Assembly (NCBI GenBank): GCA_947034895.1
Contig: OX344764.1
Location: forward strand, 16,926,001 to 16,990,000
Length of the DNA: 64,000 bases
Direction: 5' to 3'
Origin: Rhytidiadelphus loreus
Lineage: Eukaryota; Streptophyta; Bryopsida; Hypnales; Hylocomiaceae
Shown here: positions 42,491 through 54,970 of the stretch, piece by piece
Numbering within the stretch: position 1 is the stretch's first letter
How the letters are laid out: each line of letters begins with the position of its first letter
Program-made: the position numbers and the translations under genes
Notes under the pieces: generated by a model
Told to the model about the DNA's origin: nothing
The model's database searches: none
What the model saw: only the letters and a program-made list of their open reading frames with translations

Positions 42491-45400
42491 GGGATTAACA
42501 TGTGAAATAGCAACCTTGCTTATATGGAATCATAATTGGATTGAATTTCCATTTTCTGGTATAGACAAATGTAAGAAAAGGAGAAAACAATTCAAATTAT
42601 TTTTTTTCTAAAAACAATCACTTTTTTGTGATGATTTTACACCTATAAGATACGAGTTGTTACTAGGATTACTAAATCATTCCATTAGTACCACTCAATA
42701 CTTCAATAGTGACATTGTTATTCATCCCATTGTCACCCAAATCTCAATTATTCAAGAAAATCATCACTATAGGTTGAGTGCATGTTTAGTTCCTAACTAG
42801 TTCCTTAGATGTCTAGAATTGCCCTCGCTAATTTACAGGCAATTTCATTAAGATGGCGCCATTCCACTACTTTGACAGTTTTTATGGTTCAAACTAGGCA
42901 ATCTAAAATGTACAACTATCCTAGATGTTTAAAAATCTACATCTTCATTAGGTGTTTGAAATCTACAGCATTCTTAGATGTCACTTTTATAGTTCAGACC
43001 ACACGCCGGTCTGAAATTTATAAATGTCCTACATTTCTAAGACCTATATAAGTCAAATATTTATCAAATCTATACCCCTCCTAAATGTCACTTTCACAAT
43101 TCAGACTGGGCGGTCTGAAAATGGCACATGGAATACCGCCATTTTAATGAAATTGCCCATATATATATATACTCCTTTTTGTCTCAAAATAAATCTGTGG
43201 TTTCTAGTGGGAAATTGGGAGTATTAGTTATGTGGACTGTGAACCCTCAACCTGCAGGTACTCTCTGGTCTGATCTCTTTGACTGTGGTGATCATGCTCC
43301 CTGCCCTCACTTAATCTGTTGCACCAGACTTATGGATTCGCGCACTTCCACCGTTGTCAAAGTGATGGATAGTGTGAGAGTTTTATCTGAAAGAGTCACA
43401 CAACACTCAATTAAATACCGGTAAGGTCAGTGTTTTGGATCTTCGTAATCAAAATGAAAACCATCTTGGAGCTGTTACCTCTTGAATGTTGCATTGATTG
43501 CAGAATTCCCGTTTAGTCATCAGGAGAGCGTAGAGGCGATTGAAATTACGGAATTAGAGTACTGTACAAAATACAGTAAGTTCATTGATCTGCTTCATGA
43601 ATCACATTTGACCAAGCCGAGGATTAAACATCATGGACAATGTAGCTAAGTAGCGTGGTTGTTGAAGTGCAGGATCAGCTATTTCTCAGAAACTACAGAC
43701 AACTACGATTTGGGTCATGAACAAATTGCAACTAAATGTAGGCGAAGTCCAAAGATGAAACTTAGAAATTGTTTGTAAAGTTATAAGAAGTCAAAGCTGT
43801 CTTGATAGATTTGTCCAAATTCATGCTGTAATTACAATGTCCGATTCTGAAACATTTTCTACTTATATTTCACCCAGATAATTACCAGAGATTTAGACGG
43901 GCTTGCTGTTGTCAACATTCTTAAGTTTCTCTAAGAATGCCCTCACTCACTGTTCATTAGAAAACATGAAGACAATGCTCACAACTGGAACTTTTTTCAA
44001 GAAATGAAATGAAAGCATCCAAAAATTCTTCAGTCTCCGAATGGTCTTTGGGAAAGGCTGTAGGAATTCTACATGCTTCAGTCCCCTAGTCTTTCTCGAG
44101 GAGCATACAAATTCAAGCAATTAGAGTAGTAGTTGTGGTTTGACAGGACGCAGCTGAACGTTCTCTTCAAAACCTAAAGTTCCGGTCGATGCACTGCATC
44201 CTAACTCTCGCTGTCAAACTAACTCCAAACAAATTCAAAGCGAAAAGTTACTGTATGTTTTGGAAATTTATGAAGTCCTTACTAATGAGAAATACTGATG
44301 GAAGGCAGCCATTCACGGACGCACGGAACCCTAATCCTCCAGACCGATGTTCTGAGCATTTTGATCAAATGAAATAGAACTCATGGAATCATGCATCTAG
44401 TTCAGACAAGACTCTCAAAAGAACATCAACGAGGATCCCTGTAAAATCATAAACCCTAAAACCCCTAAAACCCTAATCCCCCCACACCTCCGGCGTTTTG
44501 GTTCCAACTTCGTATTTAGTATCCTCCCTCGTATATCTTTGCCACTCTAGAAATAAGTGCTAGTTGATATTATTCATCCTGTTGCCTGACTGCATGAATA
44601 GCAATCTCAAATTAACCTAATTCCTAGAAGCCTTCTCCAAAAAGCTACAGGTCCAACATACTGACCTCACTCTTGGTGATCACCTAATCTTCATGTGAGA
44701 CAGCAACAGTCTATCCAAATTAAGGATGGATCCAAAGCATACAAGACTCCATACAAACCACACCATGTATATAAGACCATGAGAAAATAAAACGTCACTC
44801 ACTGCATTGTTAACGACGGACCCCTTCATCAGCCCCAAATCCTTATCTCTAATCTGTCCAATTAAGAAAGAATCTGTCAGAAATTGGAGAGATTCAAAAC
44901 ATTGCCACATACGTAGCAATTTATCAACGCGGGCAACATAAGACTAAAGAAAATTGACAGCAAAAACCCACGAACAGAGCCCAAAATTGTACCAATGCAA
45001 ACAAATTGCATCGAACAGAGCCCACAAGTTCCTAGGACCTTTTGACTTACTAAATGCCAAGGAATCCTCAGCTCGTGTCATGTCAACCTCTAGTACACAT
45101 TTTAAGTGCATATCTGCAAAAGAAAACCTCCGATGGTTTTCCACAAGGAAAAAAGCGTCAACATCACAAAAAGCCTTCAACGTCAATTTCGTTAAATTGG
45201 CGATATTCGCACAGCCTAAAATTGTGACATATATCATCACAAAGGCCTAATTTCAGGCCACAAACTAGGACAGGTATAGACTTTGGGTTCAAGCCGCCCG
45301 TCCTGAACCGCGCCTAAGTATTGGAATATAGGCAATCCAACAAAATTGACATTCTTCGCTCATGCTTGCACACTGCGTGCACTAGCAACGAATTTAAAGA

Positions 45401-45960
45401 GGCTTCCTGCTATACTGGTTAGACTGGGATAATCTCTTTCGAATGACGTTATTCTCGATGAACTTCTCGATCAATTAATGTCCTGCCTGCCACAAGAGAC
45501 TAAATGAACTTCAACATTCGGATTTGACCACTGAGCCACCATGTGCACAGAAAGAGATATCAGAGTGAGCCAATGTCTACCAGGAGGTGCTTCGATCTCT
45601 TGTTTTCATTGATATATTGAGCACTGTCTTTCAAACATCGGTTAATATCACCCCGGTTGCTGTGACCTCTTTCTATATACTGCTCTATATACAAGTCCCA
45701 ACATCAATACTCGAGAATGTCAATATGCAAAGATCCGCCACACAAGCTTCTGGATTTACACAGCATGATTATGTAGACAAAGAAACCGCTTATCAGTACT
45801 GAAAATGGCCAAGCTAGTTCCAGGAGATCTGCTCGAACATCCCATGCAATATTAATAGTTCCCAACTAGTCTAGTCAGCAAAAACAATTGCAGGAGGGAG
45901 GGCGAGGGGCACAGGGAAGAAAGAATTTACTCTATAAAAGGAATGATACAAGGCATGAGA
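42491..45960. other. Intergenic region downstream of CYP26-2
   Basis: No gene recognised. Three spaced phrases at 42830-43130 (TTCAGAC or TTCAAAC followed by a -GGTCTGAAA or GGCAATCTAAA motif) repeat with a period near 110 bp. There is a short (AT)n at 43154 and telomere-like CCCTAAAACCC at 44452-44476. The part nearest 45967 is probably the 3' UTR of the cyclophilin gene. Confidence 0.45.
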
Positions 45961-45967
45961 CCATGGG

Positions 45968-47878
45968 TTACTGGACCTCCCCACATTTGGCAATGAGCAC
46001 TTTCTCGTAAGGTCGGTTGAAGCCCTTCTCCGCCACAACAGCCCGAGAATCGCCGATGAGCTTGGCCACTCTGGAATCATCATGCATCAACATCCACAAC
46101 GAGACCGAGGGTGAGTGCCCACAACAGTTAACCTAGGTTTGTCTTCGACCCTAATGGCACCACTGGATTGCAGTGACCACATGCCAGGCTTCCGAAATGA
46201 GTCCGAGCGGCTGATCCAGATTTTGCAATCGCAGGCGCACGCGACACATCCACAACACAGGAAAGACAGCGAGCGATATGCATTCATGGGTGGAATCAAT
46301 CCCTGATTATTTTATGTTCTATTGTATTGTGAAGAAGAAACTGAGGACAAGTGAGTGTGTGCGGTGGGGGTCAGCTTACTGGAAATAAGGGCTGCTCGTA
46401 TTTTCACTGACCACATTGACACTGTGGATGCGGTCTAGTACGTCCATACCCTGCAACACATGCCCCACCACCGTGTTGGTGTCATCCAGCTCCGGCGCGT
46501 CGGCGGTGGCAATCATAAACTCCGTGCCGTTGGGCGGCGGCCGCACCTGCTCTTCGATCATCACCAAGCTTCCGTTCTTGGCCACCAATTTGGCTTTCGG
46601 CGGAGGTCGCGTGGGATCCAGCGCGACCAGCGACACCGATCCCCGGTCATGCTTAGGGCGTCGCCTCTGAACTTCCAACTGCCCCATTTCGTCCACCAAG
46701 GCGTCGGCCGTGTCGCCTCCGGTGAATTTGGCTGCATCTTCCGCGCCCCCCGTCAGGCTGAACGTCCTCACGCCTACGTTTTGAATGTAGTTCTTCGCGA
46801 TCTTGTAAAATTCTTTGCGCCTGTATCCAATCCCTCGCTGACCTGCTGCCAGCTCGGCGAACCTTTGCGCTCCCACCGGCACGGCGTCCCCATACAAGCC
46901 GATGACGATTCTCCCTATGGGCCGCCCCTCTATGGCCACGTCCAGAAACACTCTCTTGGTGATGGACAGAACGGACGGCGGCGGCGGCGGCGCAAGCGCT
47001 TCCTCTGCCAATGCCAATACGCTCCCGCTCCGCTGTTGCGCGTCCACAATGCCAGCTCCCAGCACTACAGGCACATGGAGCACTGCTCTCCTCGAGAGAA
47101 GGGCTACCTCGGTCTCGAAGCCCCTCAGGTTCCTTTCCTGGACCACTCTGCAATGTAGTATCAGCCGTATATCTCCCCTACCGACTGAGTCGGTAAAATC
47201 AATCACAGAAGATGAGACTAAGGATCCGCAATAACAATTCACCGACGGAGGTCACTCAACTATCGATCGTACTGGTATGGGACAAAATGAATACTTCCCT
47301 TCCCTTCTCTTCTCCGTCGTGGTGAATTTTTATGGCCTGTACCGTGCCTTAACTCAATCCGGGTGCAAGCGAGAAGCAGAGAGAAGATCGAAAAGTTACC
47401 CGGTCCTATCAGAAGATTCTTCACAGAAGTCACTGCCTATTCTCGCCACGTCGCAGCTCTCTTCCCGTCGGTTGTCATCTGCAGCACAAACGAAAGACAG
47501 AAAATAAAAGTATGTCATCGATCAATCGCAGCTGCAAGCGGCCCAAGCAGGCTCAAAACCCACGCCACAATCAAAAGATAACAGACACTCACATAGCACC
47601 AGAGATTTCGGCGTCATATGCGGAATATACATGCGTACATACGTAACGAACATAGACACATAGCGATAATGGCACACACCTCCAATTTCCGAGGAGAAAC
47701 TAGACCTGGAACAAACAAGCCACTTTCGGGTGCGAGTGGGTTTAGAGTGGCACGACAGGAAATGCAACGTCCCTGCGACACTCGTGCTGCGGCCAGGAAG
47801 CGCCCTGCAGAGAACAACGGCGTTGGGCAGCTGGTGCAGCAATGGAGGGTGAGGGTTCGCCACGAGAGACGACGACAT
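45968..47878 (-). CDS. CYP26-2: Chloroplast cyclophilin, CYP26-2 type
   Basis: Four exons on the minus strand with GT/AG sites and exact phase: 47878-47680, 47478-47400, 47147-46380, 46070-45968 (stop TAA), giving 382 residues. Residues 1-66 are Ser/Arg-rich without acids until late, a chloroplast transit peptide. Residues 111-130 (SRRAVLHVPVVLGAG) form a twin-Arg motif followed by a hydrophobic stretch, as in Tat-type thylakoid lumen signals. Residues about 157-382 are the cyclophilin-like domain: KRVFLDVAIEGRPIGRIVIG, FAELAAGQRG, TEFMIATADAPELD, VVGHVLQGMDVLDRI, ending FNRPYEKVLIAKCG. Long divergent insertions and loss of classical active-site residues are normal for this subfamily, so PPIase activity is doubtful. 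An in-frame ATG at 47917 would add 13 residues; 47878 gives the more typical transit start. Confidence 0.92.
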
Positions 47879-48069
47879 GGTGGGGACTCTAATCTCTTTC
47901 AGTAATTCCGATTCCAAATCCCAAGCAGAACTGAAGCTTCACCGCAATTAGCCACAAGCATACATCGAATTAGCACACAACTTCGTTACGACCATGAATC
48001 ACTTCAAATTTAAGCTACCTGAGTGGAGGGGAGGGATGATGGCGCCACGACTGGCAGTCTGGCCCGCAT

Positions 48070-48143
48070 TCATTCCCTCTCCCTCTCCCTCTATCTCTAT
48101 CTCTATCTCTATCTCTATCTCTATCTCTATCTCGCGCGCGCGC
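48070..48143. repeat. (CTCTAT)n / (CG)n microsatellite in CYP26-2 upstream region
   Basis: CCCTCT-rich sequence followed by seven or more CTCTAT units (to 48132) and a short CG run. On the coding strand of CYP26-2 it is a GA-rich tract about 190-265 bp before the ATG, a position where plant GAGA-type elements occur. Confidence 0.85.
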
Positions 48144-49287
48144 AGTGACGACAGGCACGCCTGCAGAATCCTCTCCGTCGCTCGTTCTTCCCTCCGTCCT
48201 TCACCTTCTGCCCAGTCCCGGGCAAACCGACTCCCAGCTCTCTCTCTCAATGGAGGCTGGGCTCCGCTGTGGATAGGAAGGATGCCCGTCTGGCCTCTCC
48301 TTTGACCGCATTTGACACTTCGACATGGATGAAAAGGCGCACTGAAAGTCTCCGTCGTCAATCTTCAGTTGCTGCGAGAAGCGTAGCCTGTTCATGTAAC
48401 GCTGGCACGGTTTTCACGTAAGGTCCTAACTTCCACATTTTCAGTAGAGATGTAATAAGTTAGTTTCCGTCAATGCGAACCCTCCCCTTCGATCCAGAAG
48501 CAATAAAGTTAAATATTCAAAGTGCGTGAGCAGCACCTTGCTGCCAGAGAGCCAATGAGATAGTGTCAGATTTATTACCCAGTCAGCAGGATCATTTCAT
48601 CGACATGAATGGCATAGCTGCGAATACTATGATGTTAAGAGCTTAGATGTTTCTTCACTTGGAACTTTGGAAGCGGCCTCGGAAATTCAAGACCTTCAGA
48701 CTAATTCCTCTTTGTCGATGCTCTATCCAATCGAAGCAGCAGTCCAGCTTCTATTGAACTCGCCGCCATTCCAACGATTGGTTCAATGCAAAATCAGTCC
48801 CACACGGACGCTCCCCCCCCCCAAAAAAAAACACCCACCACTGACCATCTCCAACCTCATCTACTTTGGACTCCAGTGCTGGACACCAGTGCTTTCTCAC
48901 AAGCTAGCCAGAGCACGACACAAGCAGTTTTAAAACTGCTTAGCATTCCGAGACCCCCTCAACCAAGACCACAGCAGCAATGGAACTGACGGAAGGAGCA
49001 AGACTGAGCTAGTCGAAACCGTCTTCTGTGTTCCAATGCCGTTTTGATGATCCAGAGAAACAATAGCTCCACTGCCAAATTTCAGACAAATGTTTCAAGG
49101 TGCAGCTGACTGTTTTTCAGCCAAATGTCATCCCACTGATTGGGGAGGTATATATTTAAACCACCACTGCTAAATGCCACACTACCATATTGATACCCAT
49201 ATATTCATGTTACACAACCCTGGGTGGTATTGCTGCAAATAGCACTACAAGCAGTTGCAAGGAATGACACTCAAGGAAACCAACTAC
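48144..49287. other. Intergenic between TPST and CYP26-2
   Basis: Promoter side of CYP26-2 and 3' flank of TPST. No additional exon is seen. The ORF at 48667-48933 has no domain. Confidence 0.5.
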
Positions 49288-52200
49288 CTACAGTTTTTCA
49301 TGAACTGGCATGAATGCTAAGCGCCGCAACCAGAATGGCAGCCAATCATTGCCTACTCTATGCCGAATTCTTAATATAAATGCAAGTACCAAAAGAAGTA
49401 TGCTCATCGCGACACAAAGAGCAGAGAACAGCGACAGCGACAGTAGAACTGCTCGGTCTTCCTGAAACTGTATCCAACCAAGACACAAGAAATCTTAGAC
49501 TTGCACTAAATAACCATTGCTCTAGATCCAGTCCATTGAAACTTAAACACAGAACCTGCTTGAAATAAACTAAACAGTGTCTTCATAACACAAAATACCG
49601 AGATTGTAAGACGCCGAATGTACAAATCAATCAGCAGCTACAAACTCACCAACCCCACCTGAATATTCTAAGAAACAGACCCAAATCAACTTACGGAAGG
49701 TTATGTTAAGGTAAGGACTAAACTAGACGTTGCATACTATAAATGTAAAAAGACAGAATTGCAACAGTTAACTATTTGATTAATAATTCTGTTTAGAAGT
49801 CAAACCTGAGGATATGTGGATGTTGTGAAACGCCTCTGTTGCTTGGCAAAAAGTATCTTAGCATGCTTGTATAGATCAATGTCTAGATTATTCAAAGACA
49901 CAATCTCATCCACCACAGTAGATGGAATGAGTTCTCTCTCCTGTACCCACAAGGTAAGAAAGGTACAACCACCATAAGACTTTAGTCATTCAAAATTGCA
50001 AATTTTAGACTTAGCGTCCAACCCATAAATTGTTGAGAGCTTTAACATATCAGACATCTCCTTCTTTGCGCAGCTGGTGCGGACCTCTGAGCCTACTGCT
50101 GAACGTACGGAAACAGTAAAATCGATCGCCACCCAGAGAGAGCATAGAAAAGAAGAAGACGATATTCCAATGAACCATCAACAAACGAGATGAAGACCGT
50201 TGAGATGAATGATTTCAGCAATCAAGGCGGGCAATCGCCGGGACTAACAGCCCAGCATACACAGCATGCAATCGAGATAATCACTTGAGTCTGTAGATAG
50301 GATTGATGACGGACTAAAAAAAAGACCCTAAGAAAACAATCATGCCACGGAAGGCCAAGAGAAAATGCCAAAAACATAACATACACTTCAGTTAGAACAT
50401 AAAGAAATACAAACCTCTTGGGAATATCTGACAGGACTAATCAACTGTAAGGTAGAAGCTCGACGAACAGCATGGGAGGAGCGCAAGCTGGCAAGGCAAG
50501 ACTTATATGCTGCAAGCACGAGTTTCTGTGGATCCTTCTCCTGCACTATCTTTGTTAGTCAGCACTGGAGATCCCACTGGCGACAAGGTAAGTCTACCAC
50601 GCAGTTATCTTGTGACATGATCAAACCTGAACAAAAAAGAACCAAATCGAGAGAGCAGAACAGAGCTCAGGAAATTCATCAGACCTGGAACTGATGCATT
50701 TCGATCCAACACCCCCTTCAGAGCTTCTGTCGGGACTTGGATTTGATCACTCACAAGAGAGAAGAAAGTAGCGGCTGACTCTTGATGCTTCTCAGTTAAG
50801 CCTACGAAGAGCATGGAGTCTAATCTTATCTGCAACACCAATCCACAAGTCTGCATCAGAAAGGCGTCTACAGTGATGACCGGTTTAGGCAATGGCAACC
50901 AATATCTAGCAATTCAGCTGAACAGGTCAAATGTGATTAGTTGGGTATTGCAAAGTTTTGAGCCATACCTTGGCAACATCAAGCACTTGATAGCCAAGCT
51001 TTGGGTAAAGATTGATACATTTTCGAATCACCACGGCATTTCCCCCATGAGAATTGTTCGTCAACCCTGCAACCTGTTCAGTAAAACCAGAATATTTAAA
51101 GGCCGATCCCTCAGTCTTCACACCCACGCCTTCATGATACAAAACACAGAAAACACGGGACCAGAGAACTGAGAGGCCGACCTAAATAGAAAATAACAAC
51201 CACGATCTTACACAAAAAACCTTTGAGATAATCATGGGTTATACAAGTGGTTGTGGAGCATAGTGAGACCTGAAATGTAGCACCATTATGAACAAGTTCA
51301 TGTGCGACTGGATGATGTATGAATTCAGTCAAAGGCATGGTAATCGTAGGTGCATCGTATGTTGTATTGGTTGAGGGAGGCCAACCAACCTTCCCTTCCC
51401 GCCTGGCATCACGCTGCCACTCGGAACACACAATCAGCGCATTCATAAGGTCTAGCGCAAATAACTGGTTATTAAATTAAAAATAGACAGAATTCCGCAT
51501 ATTATCCAATAAATCACTGAACCTCACTAAACCTCACCTAATTTTACATAACAATGCAAGAAAAAATACTACAAAAACAAAACGGGACAAATCAACAAAC
51601 TGAGATCCCCCAAATTTAGAGGAATGTCACGATGGTCAAGAAAATTCACAGCTAGATCCAATGCATGAATACAATAACTGTCAAGAATGATCAAAATCTC
51701 GCTTAACATTTAAACTGACTACATTCCATATGCACCCCACTTTGTGATTGATAACGTAGTCTGCGTCACTTTACCCGTGCGAAGATATCGTGTTGCATGA
51801 AGGGGACCAAGTGCTTCCAAGGCCATATGGTGAGTGTGCTCACAAGCTGCGAAGGTGATTTAGCACGAGGAAGGGGGCTAAACGATGTGTTCATAGATTT
51901 TAGACGCAAAAAACGAGCCGCAACTTCCACTGAAAACTCGTATGTGCTCAGCACTCGATCCACTGGATTGCGCATATTGGTCACAACAGATGTTCTGATT
52001 GGAATCTTACTCAGAATGCTCATGTCGTCGTGTGTAGACAAAAGCTTGCAGCTGGGCTGGCTGCACCCTCAACCCCTGACTCTGTCTATAAGTCAGCTGA
52101 AACCTCAAACCCTTGTGTTGATTAAGGAAAAATCTCAAGGTTTTCTTAGAATTCTTAAGCGTTGAACAAGAGAATCGGAGCATAAACATGATTCGGGGCT

Positions 52201-53327
52201 AGAGAAGGAAAACAAAAAGTCTTAGTTTAAAAACCATGGCAATTAAAATTTGTAAACAATAGACAACAGAGCCAGGCAATCCCGCACCTCTAAACTAATC
52301 ATTTCACGAATTGATGACTTTCTGCGATAAAAGGTAGAGGAAATTGCCATCAACAACTGTTGGTGTCCGATGAACCACTTAGACGTTATTAATCAACAAC
52401 TTGAGGTTATTAAGGCCAATCGCAGGGTATGAAATAACCTCAAGTCCAGCCGAAGTTCATCGTATGATCGAGGACACCGTTCATTTGGCAAATACAGGTT
52501 CTTCAAGAAGCTGTCCTAGGTAACACCAGGTCCCATAGTTAGAGTGAGCTCCCGCTGGAAAAGGATATATATAGTGCCCACGCAACGAGGTTCGTACAAC
52601 ATGTTAGGAAAAACCCGTGACGCCTCCTAATTTACTTTCGGCAGATGAAACGCCTCAAAGCAGATTTAGCGTTGAAAATAGAAATTAATAATACTACGTA
52701 AGATATCTAGATCAAGCGCTGGATGTATTCTATGTGCATGATTAACATGACATGCTCATCTGCGTGGTTTGATCTTAATAAACACAGCGTTGAGAGAAGT
52801 AATCACGCAAATGAAGCATCTCAGCAATGGAATCCGCACCATTGATGATAAGTACGGCCGCCAGTTCGAGGGATATGCAAAAAGAACAGCAGATCCAGAA
52901 TTCTCATGCCTTTATCTTGCACTAGTTGCTGATCCCGGCTCAAGGCGAGTTTCTCCTTGGTTGACCATTCAAGCACGGCTGCCTCACATGACCGCTGATC
53001 GTAAAGCGATGATGCCGCAAATGCGGCATTGGACTGTGGCAAATGACATGCTACAAAAACTGGAACACAAAACCACAAGAGCAGACATGTGAGGGGATTG
53101 ACGAAGAAGAATCGAGATCATAGCTTACCTTGTGCAGTAGTAAATATAATTGAAGGACAACTCGAGGAGCCAGAAAGTTTACAGAACCTGGATAGTTCAA
53201 AAGCAACAACGGATACGGTGTCTAACAACCAAGACATCAACAACTTAATAGAGCGGAAGAGGAAGGGACACATACAGGTGATGGACAGAAGCAAGGGACG
53301 ACCGAGGCAAAGAATGGAGGGTGCCAT
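49288..53327 (-). CDS. TPST: Plant protein-tyrosine sulfotransferase
   Basis: Eleven exons with consistent phase: 53327-53129, 53059-52840, 52510-52439, 52060-51775, 51413-51270, 51073-50969, 50829-50685, 50626-50598 (29 nt, tentative), 50540-50415, 49940-49806, 49467-49288; 546 residues. It would use PAPS to sulfate tyrosines of secreted peptides in the Golgi. The N-terminus is hydrophobic (signal peptide). HIPRTGGRT (128-136) is the 5'-phosphosulfate loop, RNPVDRVLS (194-202) the 3'-phosphate site, and DARREG (262-267), HNGATFQ-VAGLTNN and the DSMLFVGLTEKH block match the land-plant enzyme. A membrane segment at about 493-519 is followed by a basic tail: type I topology, as in the plant enzyme and unlike animal TPSTs. 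Upstream ATGs at up to 53540 are in frame; 53327 gives the best signal peptide. A telo-box (TTTAGGGTTTAGGA on the coding strand) lies near 53645-53660. Confidence 0.92.
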
Positions 53328-54483
53328 AGCGGAAGCCTGAGAGGGAGGAGGTGCGCTGTGTAGAAAATTGAGAGGTTCCCAATTGCCTGCCTGTCTGTTC
53401 CTGGAAGTTGATCGCCAAGTTTGACCCCAAGAAAAAAATGAGAGTTCACGGGGGAACAATGACATCCAATGGAGGGTTGTTATTCCTGCATTTGCAAAGA
53501 CCTGCATTTCCTTGCTCATTGCATTGACCGAAATAACCACAAACAGTCGTACTCCTGAATCATCGTCGTTAAGTGAAACTGAAGAGGATTAATTGCCTTA
53601 ATTTTAAAAACCAAAAGGGCTTAGGGTTTGGACTCCTCTGCCTCTCCGTCCTAAACCCTAAAATATATTCCCTTTCAAATTCATACAAAATTCGAAACTA
53701 AACGCCGGATCCAAGAGAATTCACCTTGAAAACCACGAATGGCACTCCCAAGTGACGAAACGGATACCCGACAGAGACGAATCTTAACCAGAACACGACC
53801 TATTCTGCACCAAAACATGCGAGAAATGCAGCAAACGAACCTGATAATTGGAGTAAGAGAGAGAGTGTGATGTGCAGACAGAATGTGCAGACCCTAAGAA
53901 AGTATTGCAATGGAAGTTTGTTGATGGCGTCTGAAAACTTTGGCGTCAAATGGCAAATTTAGTGAAGGAGCGTAATACCTTCAAATTCTCAACCGTTAAC
54001 ACCGCAAGCTATGCGTGCAGCTCGTACCATCGCAAGCTCTCCAGCGACCGACTGGGCTCTTAGCAACGACGGTGAGCCCACACACATGCTGGCGAAACTG
54101 GCGTGTGCCGGCGGTTTAAGGCGTGTTCCGCCTGGCGAGTTGGCGGGCTTGACCACTGCCAAGCGTGGAGCAGCTCGAAATATTCTGTGTGTGTATCAAT
54201 GGCGTTCTGAAGCACCCATTTCATCAAATTTGATGAAACCAGACATGAACCAGCCATTGTTGTCTTTCATTGCAACGTCATGCTTGTCAATTTTGATTTT
54301 TCTTATTTTTTCAATCTTCAGTAATTGGAACATTTCAAACTCAAAGTGCCCGTTTTTTAACCCCTAAATGTCTAAGGCCTTTTCTGAGCTTTTTGAAATT
54401 TTCCCTAAATTGAACTAAAAGTCAACATTTTGATACGTTTTATCAATTTTTATTGAATTGTATCTATACAAATTCAAACTAGA
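53328..54483. other. TPST upstream region
   Basis: Contains telo-box motifs (AAACCCTAA class) at 53615-53665 and a GC-richer patch at 54010-54190. The ORF at 54011-54367 has no recognisable domain and crosses into an AT-rich repeat, so I do not call it. Confidence 0.45.
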
Positions 54484-54970
54484 CCAATGGTGCTAGCATG
54501 TGAGCGTAGAGATGTGAGCCTACAAGCCTTGAACATGATTGTAGGTATGTACCTACAACCATTTCAAGGTGCTTATAACGTTATGTACCTATAACATAGG
54601 TACATTATAACATGGAAAAAGTTCATAACACAAGTACCTATAATATAGACATCTATAATCATAGAAAGTGTCTATAATATAGACTTCGAGGTTAATGGGC
54701 TCATAGGTTCTATGCTCACATGCTAGCACTCCCCAAACTAGACATGTTAGAGATCATATGGGAAAAGAAAACACTACAATAACATCACGTATGGATTGAA
54801 GGATTATAATGTTTGATCATGAGGGTGTAAAATTGTGAAAGTAATTTGAAGTCTTTCAATCCTCTTTTTGCATATCAAATCTAAAGAATTGGTCCAAAAA
54901 AATACGTGTTAAAGGGCATAATATACATAAATCTAATCAATTTACAACTTTAAAAATCTACTCTACAATT
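54330..54970 (+). repeat. Dispersed AT-rich repeat (copy interrupted by MITE)
   Basis: Copy of the repeat at about 36430-37100: CCCCTAAATGTCTAAGGCCTT, AAAGTCAACATTTTGATA, CAAATTCAAACTAGA and AAGTAATTTGAAG occur in the same order. It is interrupted by the MITE at 54484-54734. Confidence 0.8.
54484..54734. mobile_element. hAT-type MITE copy 1, 8-bp target duplication
   Basis: 251 bp between direct repeats AAACTAGA (54476-54483 and 54735-54742). The paralogous repeat at about 36885 has a single AAACTAGACATG at the equivalent point and so represents the empty site. The ends carry inverted GTGCTAGCATGTGAGC. The interior is rich in CTATAATATAGAC and ACCTATAAC words. The 8-bp duplication fits hAT. 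Confidence 0.9.

Noticed and set aside
44450..44480. Interstitial telomere array
   Set aside because: Only a few CCCTAAA-like units; too short, and telo-box words are common in plant promoters.
45285..45310. tRNA B-box (GGTTCAAGCC)
   Set aside because: No matching A-box or cloverleaf could be folded around it.
46460..47158. 232-aa plus-strand ORF over the cyclophilin
   Set aside because: Antisense shadow of exon 3; the minus strand has the domain and splice evidence.
54011..54367. 118-aa ORF upstream of TPST
   Set aside because: No domain, no splice context, and the 3' part is a dispersed AT-rich repeat.
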